Shown: piece by piece, positions 32,320 to 43,639 of the stretch | Numbering within the stretch: the stretch's first letter is position 1 | Layout of the letters: every line of letters begins with the position of its first letter | Source of the DNA: Phymorhynchus buccinoides | Taxonomy: Eukaryota; Mollusca; Gastropoda; Neogastropoda; Raphitomidae | Length of the DNA: 64,000 bases | Direction: 5' to 3' | Assembly (NCBI GenBank): GCA_017654935.2 | Contig: CM065704.1 | Location: 23,623,727-23,687,726 of the forward strand | Position numbers and translations under genes: made by a program | The notes under the pieces: generated by a model | Told to the model about the DNA's origin: nothing | The model's database searches: none | What the model saw: only the letters and a program-made list of their open reading frames with translations

Positions 32320-32430
32320 ACCATGACCCTGGAGCTTCCGTAAGCTGGAGGTGCCTCCAGGCAAAGTCCCACCGTAGAAGGATGCTGCTGTCCTTCATGC
32401 CTCGACTATCATTTTCATGGGCAGGGGAGA
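32320..32430 (+). CDS. DCTN1: Dynactin subunit 1, exon 14: inter-coil region (frame-broken)
   Basis: Between CTACTGCAG and GGGGAGA|GTAAGA. Across indels it reads TM-LEL-RKLEV, QA, then RRMLLSFMP and a D-xx-F-MGRG end. The vertebrate counterpart is [20 protein letters not shown] + LTAFMPDSFLRPGG. LEL-R-LEV and LLSFMP are clearly conserved. At least four single-base changes break the frame. Confidence 0.82.
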
Positions 32431-32639
32431 GTAAGATAGCCAGGCGGGCAAAGTGGGTATGCACAGGGGTAACAGGTGCGACTGATGCCTAATCATGTTG
32501 TGGTGCGCTTTGATTATTGATTTATGAGCAAAGACTCAGAGCAGTTAGTAAATACTGTATTTTGTTGTTGTGATGCATGAAATGCCTGTGAAGGAACGTT
32601 ATATGTCAGCAGCTAGATAAAGGGTTCGAGGCAGTGGAC

Positions 32640-33220
32640 ACCTACGTAGCACAAGAAAAATCCCTCTACAACACGCACCACCTCCTCATTGCTCAAGGAA
32701 TTACGCCTTTCGAAACCGATCATTGCGGGTCAGTGTTAGAAATACAAAATCAGCTACAGTTTGATGCAGGTTCAGGCAGGTGGTCTCCTCTTACTTTAAA
32801 AAAAAAAAAAAGAGCAAATGTTAAGAATAGCCCCCTCCCTTGCCCCTTACATTCATTTCTGTACGGTTCAGGTTAGGAAGGCTTATAGGGTCCAGATGAA
32901 TCATCAACTTGTATTTGTTTGTGTATTCTGACACTAATCTGGACCCAGACCTAGCCACTACACACACTATCCCTCAACCCTATCCCAAAACCCCAGGGTG
33001 GGGGGTGGGTTATGTGGACTGTGCTTATTCTGCTTTTTTTTTGAGTTCTTGTTTTGTAATGTTGTACTAATGACCTGTAGTGTATTTAATATCGAAAATG
33101 TGTCCGGTCTATTAAAATTGAATTCAGTAAAACCGCATACATCTTTTTCTCGTTTCTCTGGTTAGCCAGCTGTATAAGGCTCTTGTTCTGTGTGAAACTT
33201 AGTGATGAATGAATTGGCGT
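32640..33220. other. Intron 14, no recognised feature
   Basis: Short frames only; a poly-A run near 32797 and a G-rich stretch near 32996. No dynactin similarity. Confidence 0.45.
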
Positions 33221-33227
33221 TTAGCAG

Positions 33228-33314
33228 GGAGACCATGATGCTGGTCCTGTTCTGATGATGGTGCTCGAATCAGAACAAACGCAGGAACTCTTGGCCTCTA
33301 AAGTCAAAGAGAAG
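33228..33314 (+). CDS. DCTN1: Dynactin subunit 1, exon 15: inter-coil region (frame-broken)
   Basis: Follows TTTAGCAG. It reads GDHDA, VLVL-MM, R-I, NKAELLAS, then VKEK, with about four small indels. The vertebrate counterpart is [20 protein letters not shown] + ELIRKQAQEKF. GDHD plus VLVL is a diagnostic p150Glued block. The 3' limit is set at AAAGAGAAG because the next exon starts with the expected Phe; the donor there (GATGGG) is non-canonical as sequenced. Confidence 0.78.
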
Positions 33315-34372
33315 GATGGGTGGGCACAGGAAGATGGTTTGAGCTGTAAAAACAATTTTTGGAGGTTATAACTGAAAATCTTTATATAACTCTACTTTAC
33401 GTCTTCTCAGTCATTGATCTTTAATAAATTTTCTTGGTCTGTTGTCTTTCGTTAACGACTATTCACCATCTTGATATCAAGAAGAGAAAAAGGGTAGGGA
33501 TGAGTGTGGCGTGGTGTGTGCACGTGTTTGTATGATGCTTGTATGTGGTCGAATGTTCACTTGCCTGTCTATGACTACGTTTTGTTGAGAGTGATAGAAG
33601 TTAGTAGGAAAGACTGGGTGCTGAAAAAGACCAGGACTCAAAACATGCCGTATTTGACCAACCGTATTATTTTCTTTCAGTTGTGGTGTGGAGTGTATGC
33701 TCAAACGTATACTTGGTCTTTTTATACGCATTTGCACATAAGTTGTATAAAAGGAGATGTTGAAGAGGTAAGACCAGTACAATTTGACCAAACCACTATT
33801 AGTATCCATTCATTTCTGTATGTCGTGTGTGTGACTGAGTTGCTTTGTTTTACGTTCTTATCTACAATACACGTGATATTATCACAGACGTGTGACCGGG
33901 AGTTAGTGTTGTGGTGTAGCATGCAACAGACCACATATGTGACCCAGCAACACGAAAGAGACATTAAGCGCTGGGCCAGTTCTCACAACAGGCTTGGATT
34001 CCAAAAGTCAAAAATCTTTTTATTTTTTACACATTAATTTTGAGTTATGGGTATTTTCGTGTTCTCGTTATCTCTAACATATTATAAAGGACAATCTTAA
34101 TATGTCTCTAAATGGTCTTTAAGTGCTTTAAAAAAAAGAATAGGTCAATGCACTTTCTCAGCTAGGCAGGACTTTTAGAATGTGTTTTACTGAAAATGGC
34201 CGAAGATCACTTACTAACTTTAAATGCTCATAACTGGAACGAAAAAGATACAAGAATGGATTACTCTGTGTCATTTAGAAAGGAAGAGTTGTCGAAGTTT
34301 TCAAATGTATAATTTTCTCGAGTAGGGGTAGTTTGACACTTAAGGTCCCTGTCTATATGTCATGCATTGTAC

Positions 34373-34860
34373 TGTCAGTTTGAAGGGGGTGGAAAAGCTG
34401 ACAGAAGAAGACATGCAGAAGAGGTGTAGGCTGCGAGCAGCTTTGCAGTTTTGCCAATCCTCAGTGTTATGTTTCTACTTTGTGTGCGTTGGTTACTCTG
34501 TGTAGGGGTGTGTGTATGTGAGTATAGCTCGCTCATGTATGCACGTTTTGATGAATTGGCACTTTTGTTGCTGGCAGTTTGAGGTGGTTCTGGTCGAGAA
34601 GCTGGGCGCTGGAGAAAGAATATGTATTGAAAGGGTCCACAGCAGTGCCAGGTTTTGTCGACGTGTTTTCAGTGTGTGTGTCCTGTTGTGTGTGTGAGAG
34701 AGAGAAAGAGAAATTATGCTCGCTAATGCATGCATCTATGGATGTGGTTGACCATGTCACAGTTGAGTGGTGGTGGACAGCTTGAAAAGAAAAACATGTG
34801 CAGAACCAGGGGGCCGAATGGAGCGGCACGCGAGTTTTGCCAACCTGTGCTTATGGGTTT
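34373..34860 (+). repeat. Three degraded copies of the exon 16 5' part
   Basis: Copies start near 34376 (TCAG|TTTGAAGGGGGTGGAAAA ... AGCAGCTTTGCAGTTTTGCC), 34579 (GGCAG|TTTGAGGTGGTTCTGG + TCGAGAAGCTGG) and 34780 (only the later part: GGGGCCGAATGGAG ... GTTTTGCCAACCTG). They precede true exon 16 at 35311. The first two have better acceptors than the exon called as true. Confidence 0.75.
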
Positions 34861-34934
34861 AATTGTGTGTACTTCGTGCGACCCATCGTGAGCGTGTGTG
34901 TGTCATGACCTTGTGCACATGCTTATGGTGGGGT

Positions 34935-35275
34935 ATAGAGTGGCACAGTGGTAGCGTGTTCGGTAATGTAATTAAACCGAGTGAGAACTGGGTACAGGGG
35001 ATTTTCCTCTCACTTGTGCACTAGGCCTTATGTCTTTTCGGATGAAGACGATAACGACGGTAGCATACGTTAAACCCAAGTGGCAACAAAAAGTTGTCAT
35101 TTGGTCCAAATTTGCACCCCACCCCCCCACACACATCAGTCACCAAAAATCGAGGCAAAAAAAAATAAAATATGTGGCTCGCCTCTGGCTCATGTGACGC
35201 GATCTCCAGTGGTGAGCAACCTGAATTCCACAGAGCAGCCTCTGTGTGGACTATGAAGTACTTAATACATAATTG
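34935..35275 (+). repeat. tRNA-derived SINE, indel-rich copy
   Basis: GTATAGAGTGGCACAGTGGT + AGCGTGTTCGGT (A-box region), TCTTTTCGGATGAAGACGAT, AAAGTTGTCATTTGGTCCAA, and the tail TCACCAAAAATCGAGGCAAA. It separates the degraded copies from true exon 16. Confidence 0.8.
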
Positions 35276-35310
35276 CCTAAATATATGATGTGTGTGTGTG
35301 CCCGTGTCGG

Positions 35311-35454
35311 TTTGAGGTGGTGATGAAGCAGAAGCTGGATAAGGAGCACGGTGCTGAATGGAGGTCGCCGGTGCGGAAGAGTGCAGCTTTGCCAACCGGC
35401 CTGGTGCCTGCATCTAGGCCTCCCCTGCAGGCCCTCCATGCACCAGTACGAGAG
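35311..35454 (+). CDS. DCTN1: Dynactin subunit 1, exon 16: inter-coil region (frame-broken)
   Basis: Reads FEVV-KQKLDKEHGAEW, then AEE-SFA-GLV, LLQA-SMHQYE, ending GAGAG|GTGATG. The vertebrate counterpart is [20 protein letters not shown] + ATLHRYEHAL. The acceptor as sequenced (GTCGG) is not AG, whereas the upstream partial copies have CAG at the same place, so a base error is likely. Two to four indels are needed. The final TCCATGCACCAGTACGAGAG is the piece that is amplified just downstream. Confidence 0.75.
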
Positions 35455-35822
35455 GTGATGGACCAATCACTGCTATTCTTGGTGGTGAGGAAGGCCTCCA
35501 TGCACAGTATGAGATGGTGAGACTCTCTCTGTTGGTAAGCAGGACCTACATTTCACCAGTAACGAGAGGTAGAGACCACTCACTGCTCTCCTACGTTGTA
35601 AAGAGCAGGCCTCCAGTGCACCAGTACGAGAGGTCGAGCACCCACTCGGTTGACTCTCATCGTTGGGTAAGGCAGGTTCCTCCACTGCCCACCCGTACGA
35701 GAGGTGAGACCCATCAATTGCTCTACCTGTCGTTAAGGCAGCCTCCATGCACAGTAGGAGAGTGATGACCCCTCATGCTCTCCTGTATGGTAAGGGCAAG
35801 GCCTCCATGCACCAGTGGCCTC
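35428..35822 (+). repeat. ~62-bp array built on the exon 16 donor junction
   Basis: About six units of GGCCTCCATGCACCAGTACG + AGAGGTGATGACCACTCACT + GCTCTCCTGTGTGGTAAGGCA, each containing the exon's last codons, its GTGATG donor, and a second GTAAGG. Units vary by indels. Confidence 0.88.
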
Positions 35823-35829
35823 AGTGTAA

Positions 35830-35980
35830 ACATTACAACAATATTCAGATTTTGTTATATATTTCTCACTATATTAAGTATTGTATAAGAACGTCACACT
35901 TGTTAGGTGCAGGGGTCTCACTCTACGGGGAAAAAAAACGCTATGCATTATCGTCAGACAAAAGATGGTACATATCGTAG
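35830..35980. repeat. MITE-like copy ending next to exon 17 acceptor
   Basis: CAGATTTTGTTATATATTTC ... GGGGAAAAAAAACGCTATGC. Same family as 8640-8775 and 15505-15650. Its right end comes within a few bases of the GTGCAG acceptor of exon 17. Confidence 0.55.
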
Positions 35981-35986
35981 GTGCAG

Positions 35987-36100
35987 GCGCCGAACAACTG
36001 TGGCTGGATCTCTTCCTGAAAGTGGGCACGCTGCTACCGGAGATGTCGGCACATGAGAAGACCCTGGACCAGCTACATCGACATGCTCCGCAAGACCACG
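35987..36100 (+). CDS. DCTN1: Dynactin subunit 1, exon 17: inter-coil region
   Basis: Between CGTAGGTGCAG and ACCACG|GTAAGG. It reads AEQ, VDLF-equivalent LDLF, then LKVGTLLPEMSAHEKTLDQ, and after one slip YIDMLRK. The vertebrate counterpart is [20 protein letters not shown] + SLDFLIELLHKDQ. PEMSAHE-LD is a strong p150Glued signature. One extra base after GACCAG changes the frame of the last 10 residues. This is the last dynactin exon found. Confidence 0.9.
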
Positions 36101-36619
36101 GTAAGGATAGAGAAGACAACTAATACCATGGACATGCTACACAAGGACCCCATGTAAGGATAGAGAAACCTGGACATGGACAGCTACCAAAGGACCTAGG
36201 TAAGGATGGAGAAAGGGACCCCCTGGACATCGGACATGCTCCACAAGGACCAGGTAAGGACAGAAAGACTGGACAGGACATGCTCCACAAGGACCAGGAA
36301 GGATGGAGAAGACCATGACACTACATCGACCATGCTCTACAAGGACCAGGTAAGGATGGAGGAAGACCCTGCGACAGGACATGAATCTCACAAGGACCTA
36401 GGTAAGACAGAGAAGACATGAATGGACATGCTCCCACAAGGACCGGGTAAGGACAGAGAAGGACACGGCGACATACATCGACATGCTCCACAAGGACCAG
36501 AAGGACGGAGAAGACCTGGAACTGGAACCATGCTCCCAAGGACCAGGTGAAGGACAGAAGAGGACCCGGACCACTGCATCGGTACAGATCACAAGGGCCC
36601 AGGTAAGGACAGAGAAGAC
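36088..36619 (+). repeat. ~45-60-bp array built on the exon 17 donor junction, running into the gap
   Basis: About ten units of ACATGCTCCACAAGGACCAG + GTAAGGATGGAGAAGACC + CTGG. The part before GTAAGG encodes DMLHKDQ, the conserved end of this exon in dynactin (vertebrate ELLHKDQ), and GTAAGG is its donor. Units vary by indels. The array breaks off at the run of Ns, so its true length is unknown. Confidence 0.92.
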
Positions 36620-37119
36620 NNNNNNNNNNNNNNNNNNNNNNNNNNNNNNNNNNNNNNNNNNNNNNNNNNNNNNNNNNNNNNNNNNNNNNNNNNNNNNNNN
36701 NNNNNNNNNNNNNNNNNNNNNNNNNNNNNNNNNNNNNNNNNNNNNNNNNNNNNNNNNNNNNNNNNNNNNNNNNNNNNNNNNNNNNNNNNNNNNNNNNNNN
36801 NNNNNNNNNNNNNNNNNNNNNNNNNNNNNNNNNNNNNNNNNNNNNNNNNNNNNNNNNNNNNNNNNNNNNNNNNNNNNNNNNNNNNNNNNNNNNNNNNNNN
36901 NNNNNNNNNNNNNNNNNNNNNNNNNNNNNNNNNNNNNNNNNNNNNNNNNNNNNNNNNNNNNNNNNNNNNNNNNNNNNNNNNNNNNNNNNNNNNNNNNNNN
37001 NNNNNNNNNNNNNNNNNNNNNNNNNNNNNNNNNNNNNNNNNNNNNNNNNNNNNNNNNNNNNNNNNNNNNNNNNNNNNNNNNNNNNNNNNNNNNNNNNNNN
37101 NNNNNNNNNNNNNNNNNNN
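36620..37119. other. Assembly gap, 500 N
   Basis: Exactly 500 Ns, so probably a placeholder rather than a measured distance. It lies at the end of a tandem array, a usual point of assembly failure. Confidence 0.99.
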
Positions 37120-38387
37120 CCCGTCTTCACCTATATATATTTCCTAATGATGCTGAAACGGAAAAAAAGACTATTGAGGTGATGTGTTTGTATGGTTTTG
37201 TTTTTTTTTCTTTTGTAGTAAACTGAAAAGAAATTTTGGTTTGATCACTCAAATTATTTGCCTTGGATCACATTTGATTTGGTTTCTGTTTATATATTTT
37301 TCCACGATTATTAACTTGTTTTTTCCATATGCGACCTATTCACTGCTATTTGTTTCCGGTTTCTGTTTCCAACGATTGATTTCAAAGTTTGTTTTCTAAG
37401 ATAAAAGCGCTGTCCATAATGAAGTGTAGAAGTTTTCTATGTTGTTGGGTTTTTTTTTTTTTTCCGACTTTGGTTTTTCCTGGACTTATCGTTTTTTCAG
37501 CTTTCCCCAATCGCCCCCACACCCACCCCTCAGTGTATTCTTGTTTCTGCTTATCATAGCACGATGTTCACCAATACGAAAATATAAAAGCGAGAGAGGG
37601 AGTGGTAGGTGGAAGTGCACGTTGGTTTTTTCTCATTCCCCCGTGGTGACCCAGTGTGTATTCTGACCTGGGGGCTTGAGTTGCTGTGTGGTGGGGGGGA
37701 GGGTAGGGGGGAGAAGACGATAGAGAGTGTGTGTGTGTGTGTGTGTCGTGCTTCACGAGTTATGGACCGGCCGGTAAATCTTTCGAATTTCTCTATCCTT
37801 TCCTTTCATTTGAAGATACACGTACGGACGATTGTTTTTTATGTGCCTATCTCTCCGCAAACCAGGCTGGCATGCTTTTTGTACTAACTAGCTTCACATG
37901 CCTGCTTTTTGGGACACGACCTCCCCCTCACCCCCCCCACTTACTTTCCTTTTATTCGCCCCGTCTTCCTTTCCCTACTCTGTTGGCCTATTTGATATTT
38001 TTTCACTCCCTATTCTTCCGGACAAAGTTTGCTCTCGATTTTATGTGTGCACATTTTGGACTGTTGGTTGAAATGCGTGACATTTTCTTTTCCCTTTTTT
38101 TCTTCACGTTTTGTTTATCCCCTGAGGCTTTTGTGAGCCAAACAGTGATTTAGTTTTCTCTTTTGCTCACGATTTGTGAGATTGGGTTTGTTTTCCTGTG
38201 CTCTCGATTGTGTTGTTAGTCATGAAATGTTTGTTTTACATGTATTTGTTTTGTTTGTTTGTTTGTTATTTGTTTGCCTTTATATGTTCGTATTGCTACA
38301 TGAGTTTTTGAAGTCTGTTGGTGGGTTGGATGCTTGCAGTTATCTGTGCATATATACAATAATGGATAGTACATTTCGATTCTTTCT
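37120..38387. other. T-rich sequence of unknown nature
   Basis: Very T-rich on the plus strand, with several short hydrophobic frames that are compositional. A GT tract lies at 37727-37746. It could include the 5' UTR or first ORF of the LINE that follows, but no domain is recognised. Confidence 0.4.
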
Positions 38388-41300
38388 GTAAACTGTCAAG
38401 GGCCTCAACATGTCAACGAAAAGACGATGTTTTTCATTTTTTTAGAACTAAAAACATTCTGTGTATTTTTTTTTACAGGATACTCACTTTGAGGAAAGTA
38501 TGGAAAAGTATGTGTTAGCGAATGGGGTTACCCGAGGGTATTTTTCCTAGTTTTCAGTCGAAACGCAGGGGTAGCCATTTTATTTAATAATAACTTCGAG
38601 TTTTCAAGGTAAAAGGGTAATAAAGATAATACTGTGAACTATATTATGGTGTAGTTGAGACCAGAAAAAGCACTTTCTTTTTGTTAAATGTATGATGACT
38701 AATAAAGACATCCAAGAATTTTATAATAGTATAACTCAAAAATAAATGAGTTAAATGTAGATTATATTGTAGTTGCGGGGATTCAATTTAGTACTTGACC
38801 CCTGCAGAGATTACTGATAATTACAAACACGTGAACAACCCCAAGCTAAAGAAGCGGTTGAAAATATTATAGAAAATTTTAGAGTTAAAGATATTTGGCG
38901 TGATTTGAATGCGGACTGTCAGAGTTTCACTTGGAGAAGACCAATTACCTTTCCCAGCAGGCAGACTTTGATATTTTTAATCTCAGAACTCTGTAGTTTC
39001 ATTGGGGGGGGGGAATGATTGTAGACTATCTGGCTATAGAACAGACCCATTCCTGCTATAGTATTAACTTTTTAAAATTTAATGAAAATACATAAACATA
39101 AAACATTTTTGGAATTTATCTTCAATCCATCTTAGAGATAAGGCATTTGTGGATGAAATTAATTGCTGAAATATTAAATGTTAAACAGGAATATACAACG
39201 AAATGCAAATAGTAAGTTTCCGATGAACAATTAACAGTTTTCCTGTCTCTGACTTATTTTCTTGATTTTCTTTTGATGAGATTCGTTCACAGACCATATT
39301 TTATGCTACTATGAAAAAGAAAACTGCAGAGAGGAAAGGTATTATTAGAAGAGATTATAGGCTAGAATCGGTTCACAAAAACTGAACACACAACTTTGAC
39401 TTTAACGTGAAAAAAAGATCATTAAAATGATAAGAGAAAAACAGAATGGAGGAGAGTATTATTAAGATCAAAGCTAGGTGGATAGCTAAGGCGAGAAAGT
39501 CAGTAATTATTCTGCAATTTGGAAAACGCCACTATGTTAGGAAAATATGGCTATACTAGTAATGACCAAGGTCATGTTTTAACAGATCAAAAGACATACT
39601 ATCAAAAGTTCAACCAATTTTATAAATCACTATATCGGAAGTTGAAGTTGAGAAAGCGGAACTAAAAGACTTATAAACATATGCCCGTTAGATGAGTAGA
39701 AGCAAGGAATTGGAAGGTGTTATTACTTTATAGAAGCTACATCTGTCTGAAAAGACTGAAAAACAACCAAAGCCCTGGATCTGATGGCCTTACTGCTGAA
39801 TTTGTTTTAAGTGTTCTGGAAACAGTTGGAATACTTGTAGTTAGAGCACTTAATTCAAGTTTTAGAAAGGGGGAATTATCAAATATACAAAAGAAGGGAT
39901 TATACAGTTTCCTAAGCTGACTAAATCCAGAAGAACAATTATAACTGGAGGCCATATTTCCCTTTAAACGTTGTAACAATTGGTTCTTCTTGTATCGCAA
40001 ATAGATAAAGAATATTGCCTAAGATAATTAGTGAAGACAAACAGGATTTACTCGAAACAGATTTTATAGCGTATAATATTAGATTAATTTATGATACAAT
40101 ATCCTTACTTAGAAAGCATATTTACCTGACTATTGTTTAACATTGACTTCGAAAAAGCGTTGATTCGGTAAATTGGGATTTTATGTTAAGTTCTAAAAGA
40201 GTTTGGTTTAAAAAATGACATTTGTTAATGGTAAGTACTTGTTATAATCATATTAAATCTTGCATTATTGTGACCGGTCAAGTTTCAGAATGGTTTGAAA
40301 TTAAAAGAGGTTGTCGACAGGGAGACCCTGTGTCCCCTATCTTCTTGGTATTATGTGCATAAATACTGGCCATTATGATAAGGAAAAATCCAAGCATACA
40401 GGGAATTAAGATAAGTAATCAGAATTTAAGTTGTCTCATATGCCGTGAAACTGACTTTCTGCTTTCATGGGATCAAAGGTCTTTTGAAACTTGTAATCAA
40501 TGTGATATTTAATTTGGTCGATGTTTCAGTCTTCTATGAACTATATAAACCAGTGTAATATGGCTAGAGTAAAAAAAAAAAAAATCACAATTCGCTATAT
40601 GCAGGCATTTAGGAATGGATTGGAATCCACCAAAATTTAACAGTATTGGGTATTTTGGTTACCAATGATTGAAAGAGTGTTTTGCTATGAATTATGCAGA
40701 CAAACTAGCAATTGTTAGCGTTGTTTAGGGTATGGGTAAAAGACAACTGCTCCTCTGGGCAGAATAGCTATCTAAAAAATCTGTTATCTTCCAAATTAAT
40801 CCATTTTATGGCTGCTTTTACAAACCAAACCCACCTGACATATTTTTTGAAACTTATCAAAGGTTTGTTTATAACTTGTGTGGATAAAAGTCGTACAATT
40901 AATCGTAAACCGCGCATAAAAAAAACAATAAAAATGGTGGTATTGGCTTGCCAGATTTTTAAACGGTTTGTTTTAATCATTAAAAGTATCATGGATGCGT
41001 AGGAGTTTAAAAAATCCACACACAAATGAGACACATATTTTTGCTAAAAGCTTTCCAAAATGGTCACATCAAAAATTATGGCCCTGAGTATATTTCAAAT
41101 TTTTACCAAAGATAACAGTTTTGGACGATGTTTTAGAGGCTTACAAAACATTTTTTCTATATGTAAACCAAAAGATTCTGCTGAATTTCTTTCTGAGCCA
41201 CTTTTTTTTTTAAAAAAAATAACAGAATCCAAATGGAAGAAATTCATTCACACATCCAAAGTACTGATCAAAACAATATAATTTACTTGCGGTTTTCTAT

Positions 41301-42625
41301 TACTGAAGTATTGTCTCAGTTACACAAGTTTTAAGGAAACTTTAATGTAAATATGACTTTATTACTTTCACAGGGATCAAACATGCAACAATGACTATGT
41401 TAAGATCCAGTATTACTATACAAATAATAAATATTTGATTCCGACCTCTGTGTTTTTAAGATTTTGTTTTTCTGTTCACAAAGGTTCTCCAAACCTTATT
41501 ATGATATACTACTGAAAATATAAAAAATCTAATGTTGTAATACTTATGATTTTAAATTTCAGTTAATCAGACTGGATCATGCTCTTTTTTACACACAATA
41601 AGATTTTAAGCTAAATGGTTTCAGCTTAAATTTTTGCACAGATGCCTGGGTTACTAATGTATACTGAAGAAAATGGAAGTGTTCAGAATGAACATTGTAG
41701 TTTTTGTGGCCAAACAAGGACAGTATTGATCATATGTTTTGGAATGTTCACACCTTAAGACTTTTGGGACACATTCTTGAATATAGTAAAAGACAAATGC
41801 TTCAATGCAGAAATCTAAAATTAACAAGAACACTTATATTACTACTGGGTTTTGACATAAATATTAAACTTGATTCAGTTTTTTTATTTCATTGTATTGT
41901 TTGCAAAATATTACATATACACATGCAAAATACAAGATGCCTTCCGCGAGTGACAGTATTTTTTGGAAAAAAAAGAATATTCGTTTACAGAATCGAAAAA
42001 ACACTTGCCGTATCTGAACTGAGAATCAATGGACCTTTTCTACCAGTGTTTGCGTATATTCCATTGTTTTTGGACAATTGATCATATGTTATTTATTTCC
42101 ACGCCTTTTGCTGTCTTATAATCCCAAACCTGTGCAACTAACTAACTAGCTCAGTATTTTATATTTGTTATGTGTCCTATTTTTGGATAAGCCTATTACT
42201 ATCGCCTAATGTCTGGTATTTTGAAAACAACCACCAAGCCATTGTGTGTGACATTGAGGTATTTATGAAGCTTGTCTTTTTGCAATTTTTCTTTAAAATA
42301 ACATATATAAAACAAAGAATGATACCTGTCATAGAATTAGTGACTAACATTGCAACGTCCAGCTCGTGTTTGAAAGTTGATTATTGAATGTACCTACTTA
42401 TTTATTTAAGCTAAAATGTAGATATGTGTGTATATGTGTCTGTGTGTGCCGTGTGCCATGTGCGCGTGTGCGAGTTTCACATGTGGTGTAGTATGTGTGT
42501 GAATATGTGCAGGTGTATGTGTTTGTATATTGTGGTATTTTTGTCATATGGTTTGTATTAATTTTGCCTAGCTATGTTTAGGTTCTGTATTGAAATGTAA
42601 AAAAAGGTTCAATAAAAAAAAAAAT
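38388..42625 (+). mobile_element. Tx1/L1-like LINE, decayed ORF2 with endonuclease, RT and C-terminal finger
   Basis: Domains in order, across many stops and frame slips: endonuclease start NCQGLNMSTKRR at 38393, QDTHFEE near 38479, EWG-RGYF and RRGVAILFNNNFE near 38520-38600; RT motifs QSPGSDGLTAEF at 39768, DFEKA-DSVNWDF near 40146, RGCRQGDPVSPIF near 40308, and a disturbed ADxTDFLLSWD near 40440; C-terminal CSFCGQTKDSIDHMFWN near 41697. Ends with AATAAAAAAAAAAA near 42612. The finger and the SPGSDGLTAEF motif point to the Tx1/L1 group. AT-rich and clearly inactive, consistent with an old copy. Confidence 0.85.
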
Positions 42626-43639
42626 GGTGTATTAGAGAGACCACCGACACTGAAAAAAAAAGAAAAGAAAGATATTTTAACGAATAAACTTTTTTTTTGC
42701 CACTTTTAAAAATGTACATAACCTCGAGATAATAGTTGTAGCAGGGCCTTTTAAATAGAACATTGTGAACTTTGCTTCCTCTCCCCCCCCCCCCCCCCCC
42801 CGTACACAGTTCTCCTTTGGCATAAACCTTTTTTGCTGCCCGTAAGTCGGCCTAAATATTGGGTTTTTTTTTGCAGTGCCTTTTAGAGTCGAGGTTGTGT
42901 TTTGTCTGTTTGTTTGTAAAATCTTTCACTCATTTTAAGGACCCTAGCTTCTACTCGAATTATTTCATTTAAAAACGCTTTCCCTAAGAAAAGTATACAA
43001 CCCAAAGTTCTTTTCTTCGTACAAAACATTAAAACGGTTTTTTCCGCAGTATTGGAAATCTTTTAAAGGAGAGCATTTTTTTACGAATAAAAAGAAAAAA
43101 CATGTAAATATTTTTCCTTGTCTCTTTAGACTTAATTTTGATTTTAAACCCTATTAAACTTGCTTTAAAAGTGGTACACCTGAAAGTTTAATTACTTTGC
43201 TGCTTGCGCAGGAGAGTACAGCTAAGATTTTAGCCAACATTTGTTTTGTAAACCAAATTTAAAAAATTATAGCCCAGAATAGTCCCTCGTGCGAGCCAAT
43301 GGCACACATCATACTTGACCTCTATTCAAGTTAATATTTATTGAACATAATTTAAAGAAAACATCTGTATTTTATACAAGAAAATCGTTTTTTTTACGTC
43401 TCCTCCCACCTTCCTCCCAAAAATCTACAACTAAAAGAATGTCCATATGCTTCGGCCGGGAGACGTAAAGGGCATAATTAGTAGTGTTGTAAAGCCTGCT
43501 TAATTTTTTGAATTCATTTTCTCGTTCTTTTTAGTACTGTTTAATCTTTTATAAGCCACAAACATTTTCGATGAGAGGTTTAATCTAGTAGCAACTGAAC
43601 TACAGAAAACTTGTTTGGGAAATATGCGTTTTATAGATT
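42626..43639. other. AT-rich intergenic or intronic sequence
   Basis: Homopolymer runs, including a C run at 42783-42802. No coding or repeat identity recognised. Confidence 0.5.

Noticed and set aside
33504..34037. 177-codon plus-strand frame in intron 15
   Set aside because: No family resemblance, no codon bias, and it lies within a DCTN1 intron; likely chance.
36321..37226. Long frames across the N run
   Set aside because: Unknown bases are read as open; no evidence of coding.
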